DNA of 64,000 nt. Origin: Syngnathus acus (lineage: Eukaryota; Chordata; Actinopteri; Syngnathiformes; Syngnathidae). Position 1 is the stretch's first letter; every line of letters starts with the position of its first letter. The notes under the pieces are model-generated. The model had not been told where the DNA came from. It did no database searches and saw only the letters and a list, made by a program, of their open reading frames with translations. Both the position numbers and the translations under genes were made by a program. The stretch spans positions 18,662,001-18,726,000 of the forward strand of contig NC_051094.1 in assembly GCF_901709675.1 (NCBI RefSeq). The letters are read 5' to 3'. Below are positions 1 through 9,752 of the stretch, piece after piece.

Positions 1-158
1 CAATAAATATGCACCTGATGAGGCCTGAGTCAGACCTCATTCGACCATCGCTGTAAGCACAGCGACGAGTGAACTCTCCACCTGCAGGTGTCTGAAACGA
101 CTAACTTGTCTCCAGTGTGGTTCTTGCAAAATAAGTTAGAGTGAGCACTACCCTAACA
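1..158 (+). repeat. 5' LTR, 3' part only (R/U5 side)
   Basis: The LTR ends in CCCTAACA just before the primer binding site. A poly(A) signal AATAAA lies at 2-7, so the visible part should be R and U5. U3 and the promoter lie left of the window. Apart from the terminal dozen or so bases, this segment does not match the LTR at 5756-5948. Confidence 0.75.
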
Positions 159-161
159 TTT

Positions 162-179
162 TGGTGCCGAAACCCGGGA
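162..179 (+). promoter_or_regulatory. Retroviral primer binding site, tRNA-Phe type
   Basis: TGGTGCCGAAACCCGGGA begins 3 bases after the LTR end. It is complementary over 18 bases to the 3' end of eukaryotic tRNA-Phe (ending ...TCGGCACCA). It would prime minus-strand DNA synthesis. The tRNA assignment is from recalled tRNA-Phe sequence and should be confirmed against the host tRNA set. Confidence 0.85.
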
Positions 180-440
180 CCCTCATACCCGCCATCTGGC
201 TGACGGAGGACGACACGCTGTACACCGTCGACGGGCCAGCGTCCATTAGGAGGACCTGGTAAAGAAAGACCTGGGAAGGAAATTCTTCGCTGGGCCAGCG
301 TCTTAGGTCTGCCTTCGTCTGACAGAGGTGGATTGACGGGATCCGGCAGTGCAACGAACCAGGGGACAAGTAAGTTAACGCCCTAAAGTGGTGTGATTGT
401 GCTGTGTGAAACGCGCAAAAGGAAAAGGTGCACGGGAGAT

Positions 441-777
441 AGCTTGGGTTCAAGTCCCAGGGGAAGAAACAGACTAAGAAAAGCAGAGCTTCTTTTTCGT
501 TCATCGAAGAAGTGCGTAGATTCTTCTTTGTCTGTTTTTCCAAGCTGAGGGATCTGGCTTGGGTTAGAGTCCCAGTGGAAGGAACGTGCTAAGAAACACG
601 GAGCTTCTTTTTTGTTAGTCAAAGAAGAGTGTAGATTTTTCTTTGTACGTTTTTCCGGCCAAAGAACAGCTTGGGTTCAAGTCCCAGTGGAAGGAACGGG
701 CTAAGAAAAAACAGAGTTTCTTTTTCCTAATTGAAGAAGGGCGTAGATTCTTTTTTTGTCCGTTCTTCCAAGCTGTT
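441..777 (+). repeat. Three tandem copies of a ~113-bp unit in the retroviral leader
   Basis: Units start near 441, 555 and 667. Each opens with a GCTTGGGTT...AGTCCCAGTGGAAG segment and closes with a TTTTTCCAAGCTG-like segment. They lie between the primer binding site and gag, where packaging signals and translation-control structures usually sit. No long reading frame is shared by the three units on the + strand. Confidence 0.85.
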
Positions 778-1025
778 TGGGAGGGTTTTACACCCATCCT
801 GGGTAGGCCTAAAAGTAAAAAGCGCTGGAGTTTGTGTGGTTGAGAGTGCGACTGGTAGGATAAATTGACTGCAAAGAGAATTTGGTGGAAGGTCAATTTA
901 AACCTGCATTGAGGATCCTCAAAGAAAAGAAAACCAAAAAATAAATTTGTATAAACCTAAAATACCAAATTAAGACGGGAAATAAAATCGGTAAATCCCT
1001 AGCTCTTGAAGGAGATGAGAAGTAC

Positions 1026-1788
1026 ATGGCGAGTAAATTTCCGAATTGGATGCAATACATGCCAAAGTGGAAGAAAAAGTATGGAGTAGAAGGGAAGTTG
1101 AAAGTTGAAGTGTGGAAGATAGTGGTTGATGTTTTGGAGGAGAGTGTAGATAGGAAAACAAAGGGACTGAAAAAGAAAAGAAAAGAGAGAGAGTTGAATT
1201 GTGCTAGACTGTGGTTGAAGGCTTCACAAGAGAGATCTTGTGCAAAGAGTGCGAACTATATTTCGAAGACGAGCGAATTATGGTCATTTGGCAGGAATAA
1301 AACAGAAGCCTAGGGAAGATACTGATGATTTTCGCTTGCGATTTGAAAAATAATTCAGGGTGCATAGTGGCACCCCATTCAATGATGCAGCTGAGAGTGC
1401 TTATCAGCAACGTCTTAAAAACGCGCTCATCACTGTTTCCCCCTCCGACTTCAGCAACTGGGTGAGGAAACACTTGGTGGAAGCAGACACTGCTTGTGTT
1501 GCGACGATTGAGAAAAGCAAATGTTCTGATGTATTTCATCTAGATGAGGACGATAATGATCTAAATGAAGATACGACGATCTTCTTCCAAAGTTCCCAAA
1601 GGGACAGAGGAAGAGTTAGAAACCAACATGGTCGCAAGCCACCATTCAAATCAAAACTCCCACCAGATTCAGAGACCTGTTGGAACTGTGGGGAACGAGG
1701 ACATTTTGCAAGAGAGTGTCGTCAGGCAAAACAATACCAATCAAAGGGTGGAGGAAGGGACAAAGGAAGAGCCAAATTTTCAGCATGA
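1026..1788 (+). pseudogene. gag: gag remnant with nucleocapsid zinc knuckle
   Basis: A first frame (1026-1313) starts with MASKFPNWMQY and is rich in lysine, as expected for a matrix-like N-terminus. A second frame (1360-1788) carries the end of a capsid-like segment and the nucleocapsid. The nucleocapsid holds a CCHC zinc knuckle at 1678-1719 (C-X2-C-X4-H-X4-C), flanked by basic residues that would bind genomic RNA. The two parts are broken by a frame change and a stop near 1349. At about 250 residues in total the gene is roughly half the usual length, so most of the capsid core is deleted. It would not make a working Gag. Confidence 0.8.
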
Positions 1789-3337
1789 CAAGCTTCCCCC
1801 TCCCCTTTGACCGCTCAAGCTCATACAGAGAAAGAAATAACAGATGTCCATATGAAAGCAAGCCATGTCATTGTCAGATTATTAGAACGTTTTTTAGATT
1901 GTTAGAGCTCCTGTCCATGCAAGGAGTATGACAATGCTGTTGTATGCCCAATGACAAATGACCAGAGATCAAATTGTGTATGTACACTAAAGTTAAAATT
2001 TGCAAATCAAGTGGTAAATGAATGCAACTGGCTTCTAGACGATAAATAAAACTTAGAATGTGCTGTCCTCGTGTGCGTGGGAGGGACCAGCTCATGATCG
2101 ACCACAGGAAATGGCCAGCCTGTGACGAATCATTGGTGCTGGGATCTACCTTACGCGCGCGAGAGCTGTGCATATGTGTTAAAATGATGAAAATTGGCTA
2201 AACTTTTAGTGTACAGAAATTTGCTAGACTGTTGTCTATCCAATTTGCACCTCAGAACAGGAACGCTTTTGGAAGATAAAAATGAGAGGAAAAGAGAGAA
2301 ATCTGTTTGCGAGCAGAAACTGATCCACACTAGTGCATGTTAAGTAAGAAACGACAGAACATGCTTTCAGGAATTGGAAGAATCAAAATTGTGAATTTAA
2401 GACATTCACATTTAATAGAAATAATTGACTGGTTGTGTTATAAGATTATACAAACTTCTATATGCGAGCTGAATCTGAGAGACTGGGTTCTTCAAATTTA
2501 AAAACAAAGAAAGACTTCTGATTAATTTGCCAGCAGTTTTTTTTGTGTGTTGAGGTTTTTTTTGGATTGGTGGATTGTTCTATCAGGAACCTTGAGTTGA
2601 AAATGGTATGTGAATGTTGTGTGGTGAGCTTGGATGAATTGGGACCGATGTGATAGAAAGACTCCTTCTTGGAGACTGTGTGTGAGATGCAAATGAGCAT
2701 TGATGACTGACTGCCTGAATGAAGGGAAAATACAGGTTGAATGGTTGACGTTGTTGGACACTACTATCGAAAATTAGTAGAGCGACTTTGAAGAAAGAGT
2801 GATTTTGAGTACGTTAAATGCTAAGGAAGAAATAAATACATAAAGGAAATAAAAAGGTTGCTTTTGGATTGCTAATTAACTAGGGGGAAAAAACTGGAGA
2901 ACCAGTAACACATGCAGAAGATGTGTGAACTGGGAAACTGAGAAGCGTTTTGGAAGGAAAGTCAAATTAAATGATGATGAGTCATATGTGGTAAAGAACA
3001 CATCCTCCCAGAAAGTTTGTCAAGGTGTGAGACATGGGCGTCGCCAAGCCTCAGAAGGAGGGAGAATGTTGTACAGAAAGTGGAAGATAAAAAAAAAATA
3101 CAACACTTTACTACATATAGATTCTCTACTACATATGGCGTTGTACCATTGAGTTAGATTTTTTTTTTTCTCAAACTTTTGCTGTAAACAATTGGAAGAT
3201 GATTGAAAAGTAACTGAAGAAGCTATGAGGAAGTGGTGTAGCTGTTTGGAAGGGCACGCGCTTATGCGTTTCCCTGGCTAATCAACATTATTTAACTGAT
3301 AAGGGGATGGGCAAAGGAACCATCTGCTACAGGACTT
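1789..3337. other. Degraded internal retroviral or inserted sequence, no recognisable coding
   Basis: This 1.5 kb lies where protease and the start of RT should be. I find no long frame and no protease active-site (D-S/T-G) motif in a usable context. It is A+T-rich. It may be decayed pol, an unrecognised insertion, or an alternative leader. Confidence 0.5.
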
Positions 3338-3816
3338 ACGGTCCATTCCTCCAGTAACCAAGATCAGAGAATCTCCTTTACAACAGGAGGCAATAAATGG
3401 GATAGCCTCTGTCATAAATGGTCTTTGGTCAGGAGGAGTCATTCGGAAGTGCTCAAACACTTCTCGCGAACACTCTCATTTGCCCAATTCAAAATATACG
3501 ATATAAGATACAATATATGCAAAAAGCAGACGAAGAGCAGTCCTTGGCAGATTACATGATCAGAACGCTCAGACTGACAGAGGTGTCAAATGCAAATTTA
3601 CTGCCGCCTGATCTTTCATCCTCACAGGTCGACAACGCCATCAAGCCAGGAGACTGGGTCTACATCAAAGTCATCAAAAGAAAGAACTGGGCCGGCCCAC
3701 GGTGGGAGGGACCATTCCAAGTCTTGCTGACTACCCCCACCGCCGTGAAGATCGCTGAACGGCCCAGCTGGATTCACCTCAGCCACTGCAAGTTGCAGAG
3801 AGTGCTGGACCCCTAA
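3338..3816 (+). pseudogene. pol: pol remnant: RT N-terminus joined to integrase C-terminus
   Basis: Around 3338-3490 one frame reads as the start of a gamma-type RT, with a segment of the kind SPLQQEAINGI and a [11 protein letters not shown] motif that precede the fingers domain. After about 3500 a different frame (to the stop at 3816) reads as the integrase C-terminal domain, with [21 protein letters not shown] and WIHLSHCK motifs that bind DNA non-specifically. The catalytic RT, RNase H and integrase DDE core between them are absent, so a deletion of more than 2 kb of coding has joined the two. It is non-functional. Confidence 0.8.
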
Positions 3817-3877
3817 TTCGGAGTGGTGGGGAAGGCTAACTTCAAAGGGGTCTTATCGTTTAGGGTGGGACGTCTCA

Positions 3878-5432
3878 ATGTTGGTGAAGAAAACAACGAT
3901 CCCCACTCCGCTTGGCGAGGGGATGTCCCGGTGTCTCTGCCATCCTAGTAGCAACGGGGCTCCATATGCCAGATGGATCCTCTGCTGCGTTGTGGTTGGA
4001 GCGTGCTATGGTCTATGGACTCAACTGAACAGACCAAGTGACAATGTTGACCGTGGAAAACGATGGTCACACGATGAGAACTTTGAGGACTGGTCATGGG
4101 ACCCCAGAAACCCATACGAAACCAACACTTGGTACCGCTACGTCAAATTCACTGTGAGATCGCACACACAGGAGGGTTGCTATGTGTGTTCCAAACTCCC
4201 TCCTTCCTCTACACAAGTTCACTTGGAGGCCAGAGCAATGAATGTCACTGAAGCGAAATGCATGGCATCCATGGGAGGAGTTGGATATCAACACCGTGCT
4301 GTCACAGTCAGTGATGCCGACCCTTCCCGCCCTGGACTTGCGGAAGGTACCTGTGATCAGCTTTTCTGGACAAATCTCAGATTCGACCGTTAAAGGACGA
4401 ACACTGCCGCAGGTGGCCTTCACAGAGCGGCCACCTGGAGTGAACTATACGTGTTACATCCAAGGAAGTGAGACCCACAAATGCATTGACAGAGACTGCT
4501 CTCCAGGAGGGAACTGGATGGGAGCTTTGGACATCGCCACTGAGTGTCAGGATAAGAGAGCCATTGCAGGTGGTGAGGGCTCTCCGACCAACATGGCTGC
4601 ACCATCAAACGGAACATACTTCATACAGAATGGCTGGTGGCTTTGTGGTCACAAGGTTTATCCGATGCTGCCCGCCAACTGGACAGGAGTGTGTGCACCA
4701 GTGTGGGTGACAGACCACAGGATACAACATCGTCAGCTGACGACAGCACACAACTCTTCTGGACGTCGACGCAGGGCGATTACAACCTTTGACCCCCATG
4801 ACCCTGTCTGGGGTGCGAATGTTCCGGACGACCATAAAATATGGCCTGTCGGAAACAAAGTTGTTCATGCGATTTTTCCTTGGATCGGAGTTGGAAAACA
4901 ATCTCTCTTCATCGAGACACTGAACTATCGTTTTCAATCCTTTGTGAACCTCTCACTGCAAGTCGATGATGGACAAAATAGAGAGATCCAGGCTATTAGA
5001 CTAATGGTCTTGCAAAACAGGATGGTTCTGGACTTGTTGACGGCAGCACAAGGTGGTGTGTGCCACATCATTGGGACTTCCTGTTGCACATACATTCCAG
5101 GAGATAACGACACGCACATCAAGGAAGCCATGAACTCACTGAGGAATTTACAGCAGGCCATGTCGGAGGATAACATCCCACATCAATGGGATTTCTTTTC
5201 ATGGCTATTCTCTGGCGCTTGGTGGCAGTTGCTGTTGAAACTTGTGACTCCTGTGCTTGCTGTGCTGGTATTGTTGTGCTTGTTTACGACCTGTGTTATC
5301 CCATGTTTGAAGTCTGCTGTGACAAGGTTTGTGTCTTCTACCGTGGCACAAGTACATATACAACTTCTTAGAGATGACGGATGTGATGACTATGATGTGG
5401 TGCAAAACGTGGATTGCGTAGATGCTGTTTAG
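3878..5432 (+). pseudogene. env: env, nearly intact with one frameshift
   Basis: The first frame (from ATG 3878) holds a hydrophobic leader-like stretch and the SU N-terminal half, including a CYVC (CXXC) motif at 4178-4189. Reading must change frame between about 4250 and 4390, because the first frame stops at 4393 and the rest of SU and all of TM lie in the frame that ends at 5432. A furin-type RRRR site is at 4764-4775. TM has a CX6CC motif at 5061-5087 preceded by an LQNRMVLDLL immunosuppressive-domain-like segment, a membrane anchor near 5226-5305, and a cytoplasmic tail of about 40 residues. The rest is open, which is striking beside the wrecked gag and pol. Spiny-rayed fishes are known to have a conserved env-derived gene (percomORF); whether this is related cannot be judged here. 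Confidence 0.88.
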
Positions 5433-5740
5433 CTCAGCATTATTTTACAGAAACTTGATGATTTGATCATCGAAAATGCCTTGCAAGTGATGGGTACAAT
5501 GATGTACTGTTTCTGTGTTTTTCTTTTTCTTTTTTATTGATAACATTCTGGTCGCCTAAGGCAGAGGGACCGTGTAACTCTTTTCCTGCATTTAATCTAG
5601 CCGCAGGTTTTTCAGTTGCACACAAAATTTGGACTGGAGTATTGAGGGAAATACTTCGTCTTCACTGGAAATTATTGCTGTCATTGTATTTTCTTTCTTA
5701 TGTTTGATTGATCGGGATTGACATACTCATAAAACATGAT
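5433..5740. other. Retroviral 3' untranslated region
   Basis: This is A+T-rich sequence between the env stop and the polypurine tract. No frame or motif was recognised. Confidence 0.6.
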
Positions 5741-5755
5741 AAAACAGGAGGGATA
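5741..5755 (+). promoter_or_regulatory. Polypurine tract
   Basis: AAAACAGGAGGGATA lies directly before the LTR start TGTTAGGG. It is the purine-rich primer position for plus-strand DNA synthesis. Confidence 0.65.
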
Positions 5756-5948
5756 TGTTAGGGTTTGCAGGATATCTTCATCGTATGATTATGTTGGAAT
5801 GTAACCTGTAATAATTCATTTACCTAGCTTGTCTTAACAAAAGTAGTAGACCAAAGTGCTAAGATCTTTTCACCTGATTGACTAGCAGCAGAGGAAGCAA
5901 TCAAAGTTGCTTTGTTTACACAAAGTCGTAAAAGCGACTACCCTAACA
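5756..5948 (+). repeat. 3' LTR, short or internally deleted
   Basis: It starts TGTTAGGG and ends CCCTAACA, a perfect 8-bp terminal inverted repeat with the TG...CA of retroviral LTRs. It is 193 bp. It contains no clear AATAAA and lacks the 5' LTR R/U5 sequence seen at 1-150. It may have kept U3 and only the last bases of U5. Confidence 0.75.
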
Positions 5949-5994
5949 GCCGCTATTGAAGCATCCTGGGCATCCATAACACCTCAGCAATGCT
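5949..5994 (+). mobile_element. Tc1-like transposase fragment at the ERV right edge
   Basis: About 46 bp match, almost base for base, the reverse complement of 46613-46658 inside the Tc1-like element at 46258-47851. In the Tc1 frame this encodes the segment after the last acidic catalytic residue (AIEASWASI). The match starts exactly at the LTR end. Confidence 0.7.
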
Positions 5995-6427
5995 GTTAAA
6001 TAATGTGCAATGTGTTAAATACTGGAACAAACTAAATGCAGGAACCAAAATGTCTGCAAATCTAAAGACCTTCAAAAAACAGTGAACAACCTACTGATAC
6101 AAAAATACAATGCGTCTCATGAGACGCATTCCATATTAAATCTACGATGACTTGTGCTTTGAAATCTCTTGTATTTCGTCTGCAATACAGGTTGTGCTGC
6201 TGATGTGTGCAAATGTTGATACGAAAACTCTTCAACACTGTCTTGTCTAACGCTGACACCCAGATGCATAAACAATATTGTGAAATGTTTAACTGCTGAG
6301 AATGTAACACATAAATGAGCGGAAGTTGCAGTCTTGAGGGCACACTCGGAGCAGATCGACGAGCGGAAGGATCAGGCGCTTCCCCAACCGTATAATAAGC
6401 TATGGATTTCCTAAACTGGGTTTTCAG
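5995..6427. other. No gene seen; contains a 22-bp perfect palindrome
   Basis: A perfect palindrome spans 6109-6130 (arm AATGCGTCTC, centre AT). The antisense frame across 6062-6451 has no recognisable domain. The last bases (CTGGGTTTTCAG at 6416-6427) look like a splice acceptor for the next entry. Confidence 0.4.
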
Positions 6428-6736
6428 TGCAATCGACCAGACCATCTCCACTCGACATCCAAGAACTGGGGAATCGCAATGCCCCCACGATTCGCAGGGT
6501 ACACAATGGACAGCTGGAGCTCATGGTGTGTGATATACCTCGACCTGTTGCACACGGAAGATATGTACATCTTGATCCTCGTTATCAGCTGGCTCTCTCT
6601 GGCCTTCATTGGGTTGTGCCTGTACAAAAAGCTGAAAGGGACGAAGTCTGGCGCCCTTGAAAACAAGGGACTTCCAACCTTGGAAAGCACCCAAAGGGCT
6701 GAGAGCAGAGAGGCCAGAGAGATGATGGCAACTTGA
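6428..6736 (+). CDS. Candidate exon or microprotein with one membrane segment (unrecognised)
   Basis: The frame is open from an AG acceptor-like site at 6426-6427 to a TGA at 6734-6736. The first ATG in frame is at 6479, giving 85 residues; the upstream codons are also open, as expected for an internal exon. Around residues 28-49 lies one strongly hydrophobic segment (MYILILVISWLSLAFIGLCL) followed at once by the basic cluster YKKLKGTK. The C-terminal half is polar and rich in E, R, S and T. This gives a single-pass topology with a cytoplasmic basic stop-transfer. The topology recalls KCNE-type subunits and other small regulators, but I see no family signature. It could equally be a chance frame. 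Surrounding sequence is not repetitive, which slightly favours a host origin. Confidence 0.35.
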   Translation, partial: CNRPDHLHSTSKNWGIAMPPRFAGYTMDSWSSWCVIYLDLLHTEDMYILILVISWLSLAFIGLCLYKKLKGTKSGALENKGLPTLESTQRAESREAREMMAT

Positions 6737-7196
6737 GATGTCTGAACTCAATAAGAAAATGGTCAAGGTACTGGAGGCCAGCATAGGAGACAATTAGCTG
6801 TGATCGGTCGGTGCAAGTACCGCCTGTTGCTGGGGACGGTGGCCAGAGTGCCTGGGAGATTGTGACTCCAACTCTCTCGAAATTGATTAAATTGTTACTG
6901 TTGAATTCAAATCAAACTGCTACAATATGTTATAACTCAATTAACTTATCGTTGTTGTATTCAAAGCAAACTGATATCAATTGTTATCAAACTTCCAGTT
7001 AACTTGTTATTGATTGCTGTATTCAAATCATATGCTATTCTATGTCAAATTTCTATTTTTTTTGTTTCTTCCTTTTTTTCATGATTATGCCGGAATTGTA
7101 GGTTATAGGTACTACTGTAGTAATGTAGATTGTGTGTCTAGCAGGGAAATCCTTGATCGAAATCGGGACAGAACTAGATAAGCAGAATTGCTTCAA
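6737..7196. other. No gene seen
   Basis: Non-repetitive A+T-rich sequence. A short frame after 6738 (about 20 codons) has no recognisable content. Confidence 0.4.
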
Positions 7197-7306
7197 CTCC
7201 ATCCATCCATCCATCCATCCATCCATCCATCCATCCATCCATCCATCCATCCATCCATCCATCCATCCATCCATCCATTTTCTTCCGCTTATCCAGGTTC
7301 GGGTCA
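7197..7306 (-). mobile_element. Severely truncated Rex3-like 3' end with (CATC)n tail
   Basis: About 80 bp of (CATC)n is followed by the TTCTTCCGCTTATCCAGG stretch that forms the 3' end of the Rex3-like copies at 21974, 29631 and 45798 (read in reverse). Only about 30 bp of element body remains, so it is a 5'-truncated insertion. The long array is a variable microsatellite. Confidence 0.75.
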
Positions 7307-7467
7307 TGAAAAACAAAATGTGAGATTAAGTTATGTGTGTTGACCATGTACTTGTCGAAATAAACAAATCAGATAAAAAATTAGAACAATTGTCACAAGT
7401 TAGAAACTGTTTTATAACTAGACATTTGATGCCAGCTTGCATTCCAAGCTTTTACTTCTTTTCACAG

Positions 7468-7626
7468 GACAATATGGTCAATCACCTTTATCCTGAGCTA
7501 TCCCATGAAATTAGTTCTATTGTGGAGACAAGAAAAATGGCAGGAGTCGATATCAGACAATCAACTATGTCTGGAATGCCATCCCCAACTTTCCTGGTCA
7601 AATCAGAATCTTCAAGATCCTCAAAT
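7468..7626 (+). CDS. Candidate host exon, 53 codons (unrecognised)
   Basis: A strong acceptor-like tract (CTTTTACTTCTTTTCACAG) ends at 7467. The frame DNMVNHLYPELSHEISS... then stays open for 159 bp to a weak GT donor at 7627, exactly 53 codons (phase 0-0). The sequence is polar with a serine-rich end (SPTFLVKSESSRSSN), like part of a cytoplasmic tail or regulatory region. I do not recognise the protein. Beyond 7635 the frame runs into an A-rich stretch and a SINE, so the coding part must end before that. The weak donor is the main doubt. Confidence 0.3.
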
Positions 7627-7646
7627 GTATGGATTAAAAAAAAAAA

Positions 7647-7949
7647 GATTAAAGTCCCAATGATCGTCACACACACACCTGGGTGTGGTGAAATTTGTCC
7701 TCTGCATTTAACCCATCCCCGTGTGATTTTAATCCATCCCCTGGGGGAGAGGGGAGCAGTGAGCAGCAGCGGTGCCGCGCTCGGGAATCAGTTGGTGATC
7801 TAACCCCCCAATTCCAACCCTTAATGCTGAGTGCCAAGCAGGGAGGCAATGGGTCCCATTTTTATAGTCTTTGGTATGACCCGGCCGGGGTTTGAACCCA
7901 CAACCTTCCAGTCTCAGGGCGGACACTCTACCACTAGGCCACTGAGCTG
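7647..7949 (-). mobile_element. tRNA-derived SINE (full length)
   Basis: Read on the - strand it begins with CAGCTCAGTGGCCTAGTGG, a tRNA-like A box, and GGTTCAAACCC, a B box, which would serve as an internal RNA polymerase III promoter. A conserved body follows, and the tail reads GGGACTTTAATC. Further copies lie at 11408, 17988 and 42753. Confidence 0.85.
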
Positions 7950-9525
7950 TAGGATGTAGATTGTTCTGCACTGGTAGGGCCAGCTTCAGGCAGATATATT
8001 TTCATTTGTCACGCACATGCTACAACAACATCATCAAGTCTATCTTATCAATAAATTACAAGAACATGTATTTCTGTAAATAGTAGTTTTACAAAATACA
8101 CAATATATGGTCTGTAGTCCCCAGTGATTGTGAGATTACAAGCCTATCCCCAGCAAGCATCTTAGGAAGGTACATTTTGCTGAAGTGCAATTATAACCAT
8201 TACTATTACACATTACTTGCAAGAGTGAATGAGATGAAATAATTGCAGCCTCCACATGACACTCATCACTTATTAGGGAAGCTAAAGATGTCATGTTTGT
8301 CACACAATTCTATATTTTGAGTTTCTGTCGTTTCTGTCTGGGGTAATTTATGTATTACTGTATACACAGGAATCTGATGAGAACTACTAAAAGCATTGCC
8401 CATCTCTGCGTATCCGGTCTCCTCCCATTTAATTGGAATTTTTCTCCTTTGCAGTTTCCTACATTTTCTACTCAATGCTGCCAATTTTCTCCAAATTATA
8501 GTAATGGCTAGAGGGAATTTGTCACATCATTTACAGACAGCCTTTAACTCAGAATCCAAACGCAAAAGAAAAAAAAATCAACAGCATTTTATTTTCTCCA
8601 CATCTATCCACATTTTGTGTACGTGTATTTATTACCGAAAATAAACAGTGTACCAAATTTCCTTTTCCCCCTGGATGAGAGTTTTTAAAGGGTTATCTGC
8701 AAGTGAATTAGGAGTCTAAGGGTTCTCTGCAGTATCTTAGCTGTTACTGGATGTTCCCTAGACACCACTGATATTCCAACAAAGGCATTGCTTCACAGTG
8801 GACTATCTTTTCTACTGTACATCAGTTCTTTCTTGCTACTACTTCATCTTAGTTGTTTTTAACTTTTAATTGAAAATAAGAATATAAAATAAAATAAAAT
8901 AGGTGATGTTATGGAAGGATAAAACCGTGCTGTACAAAACAAATAACCCTAAATAGTACGTACAACACTTGACAAAATGGGAAAAAGGCAAGCAGGCATG
9001 AACTGGCAACTGGGCGAAACTTGCGTTAATCCAGTGGGTCAACAGGGGCCAGCTGATGCTCTTCATTAACCGCTCCTCCACCTTCTTCATTTTGTACGAG
9101 TCCAGCCCCCATTTTAGAGTTGATAACCGACTGTTGTATTGACAGCTGCTTAAACAAATCATGTCTTGGAAGTACCCAACACCCTTGAAGATGTTGACTG
9201 TGTGATATTTCAAAGATATGGTGATTCGTTCTTTTCATTAGGCGGAGTCGGCGGTTGCTCGGGGTGCCAGCAATAGAAAGAATGCCAGGGAGGAGACTTT
9301 TTTTTCAATGAATACTTTTTAATTTATTGTACTATTATTTAGCAATATTAAACAACAGAAAAACAAAAATGTCTGCCTGCAATTTCTCCTCACAGTTCAA
9401 ATACACCTGTCCCTTTCACTTCAGCACAGCCAGCATTGTACAAGTTCCACCAATAGTTCCTGTGGCTAATTTTGTACATGCCCCCCTGTTTATTCTAGTA
9501 AAAAACAAAATACAGAAGTTATATA
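7950..9525. other. No confident gene; one unrecognised reverse-strand frame
   Basis: The sequence is mostly A+T-rich and non-repetitive. On the - strand 9238-9026 gives a 70-residue frame with a reasonable composition (ends GAGLVQNEEGGG...DPLD), and an overlapping frame 9213-8866 is also open. Neither shows a known domain. Confidence 0.35.
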
Positions 9526-9752
9526 CCGCATTTTTCAGACTATAAGTCGCACCGGAGTATAAGTCGCACCAGCAATAAAATGCACAATAAAGGGGAAAAA
9601 AACATATATAATTCGCTCCGGAGGACAAGTCGCATTTTGGGGGAAATTTATTTGACAAAATCCAACACCAAGAACAGACATGAACCAGCAACAACAGGCT
9701 AAACGATACGGTATGCTAACGTGACATAAACACAAATGAGGAGCTGAGAAGA

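Larger units (their letters stand above)
1..5948 (+). mobile_element. Endogenous retrovirus, gamma-type, deleted in gag and pol, env nearly intact
   Basis: The order seen is LTR end, tRNA-type primer binding site, leader, gag remnant with a zinc knuckle, pol remnant, env, purine-rich tract, LTR. The env has a CXXC in SU and CX6CC in TM, and the integrase tail resembles the murine-leukaemia-virus type, which places it with gamma-like (class I) retroviruses. The element is about 6 kb instead of the usual 8-10 kb because most of protease, RT, RNase H and the integrase core are missing. It cannot be autonomous. The left LTR continues outside the window, so the left target duplication cannot be checked. 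On the right the LTR abuts a Tc1-like fragment. Confidence 0.9.

Noticed and set aside
7880-7949. tRNA gene
   Set aside because: The A and B box-like sequences belong to the head of a SINE that occurs at least twice complete in the window; no full cloverleaf is expected.
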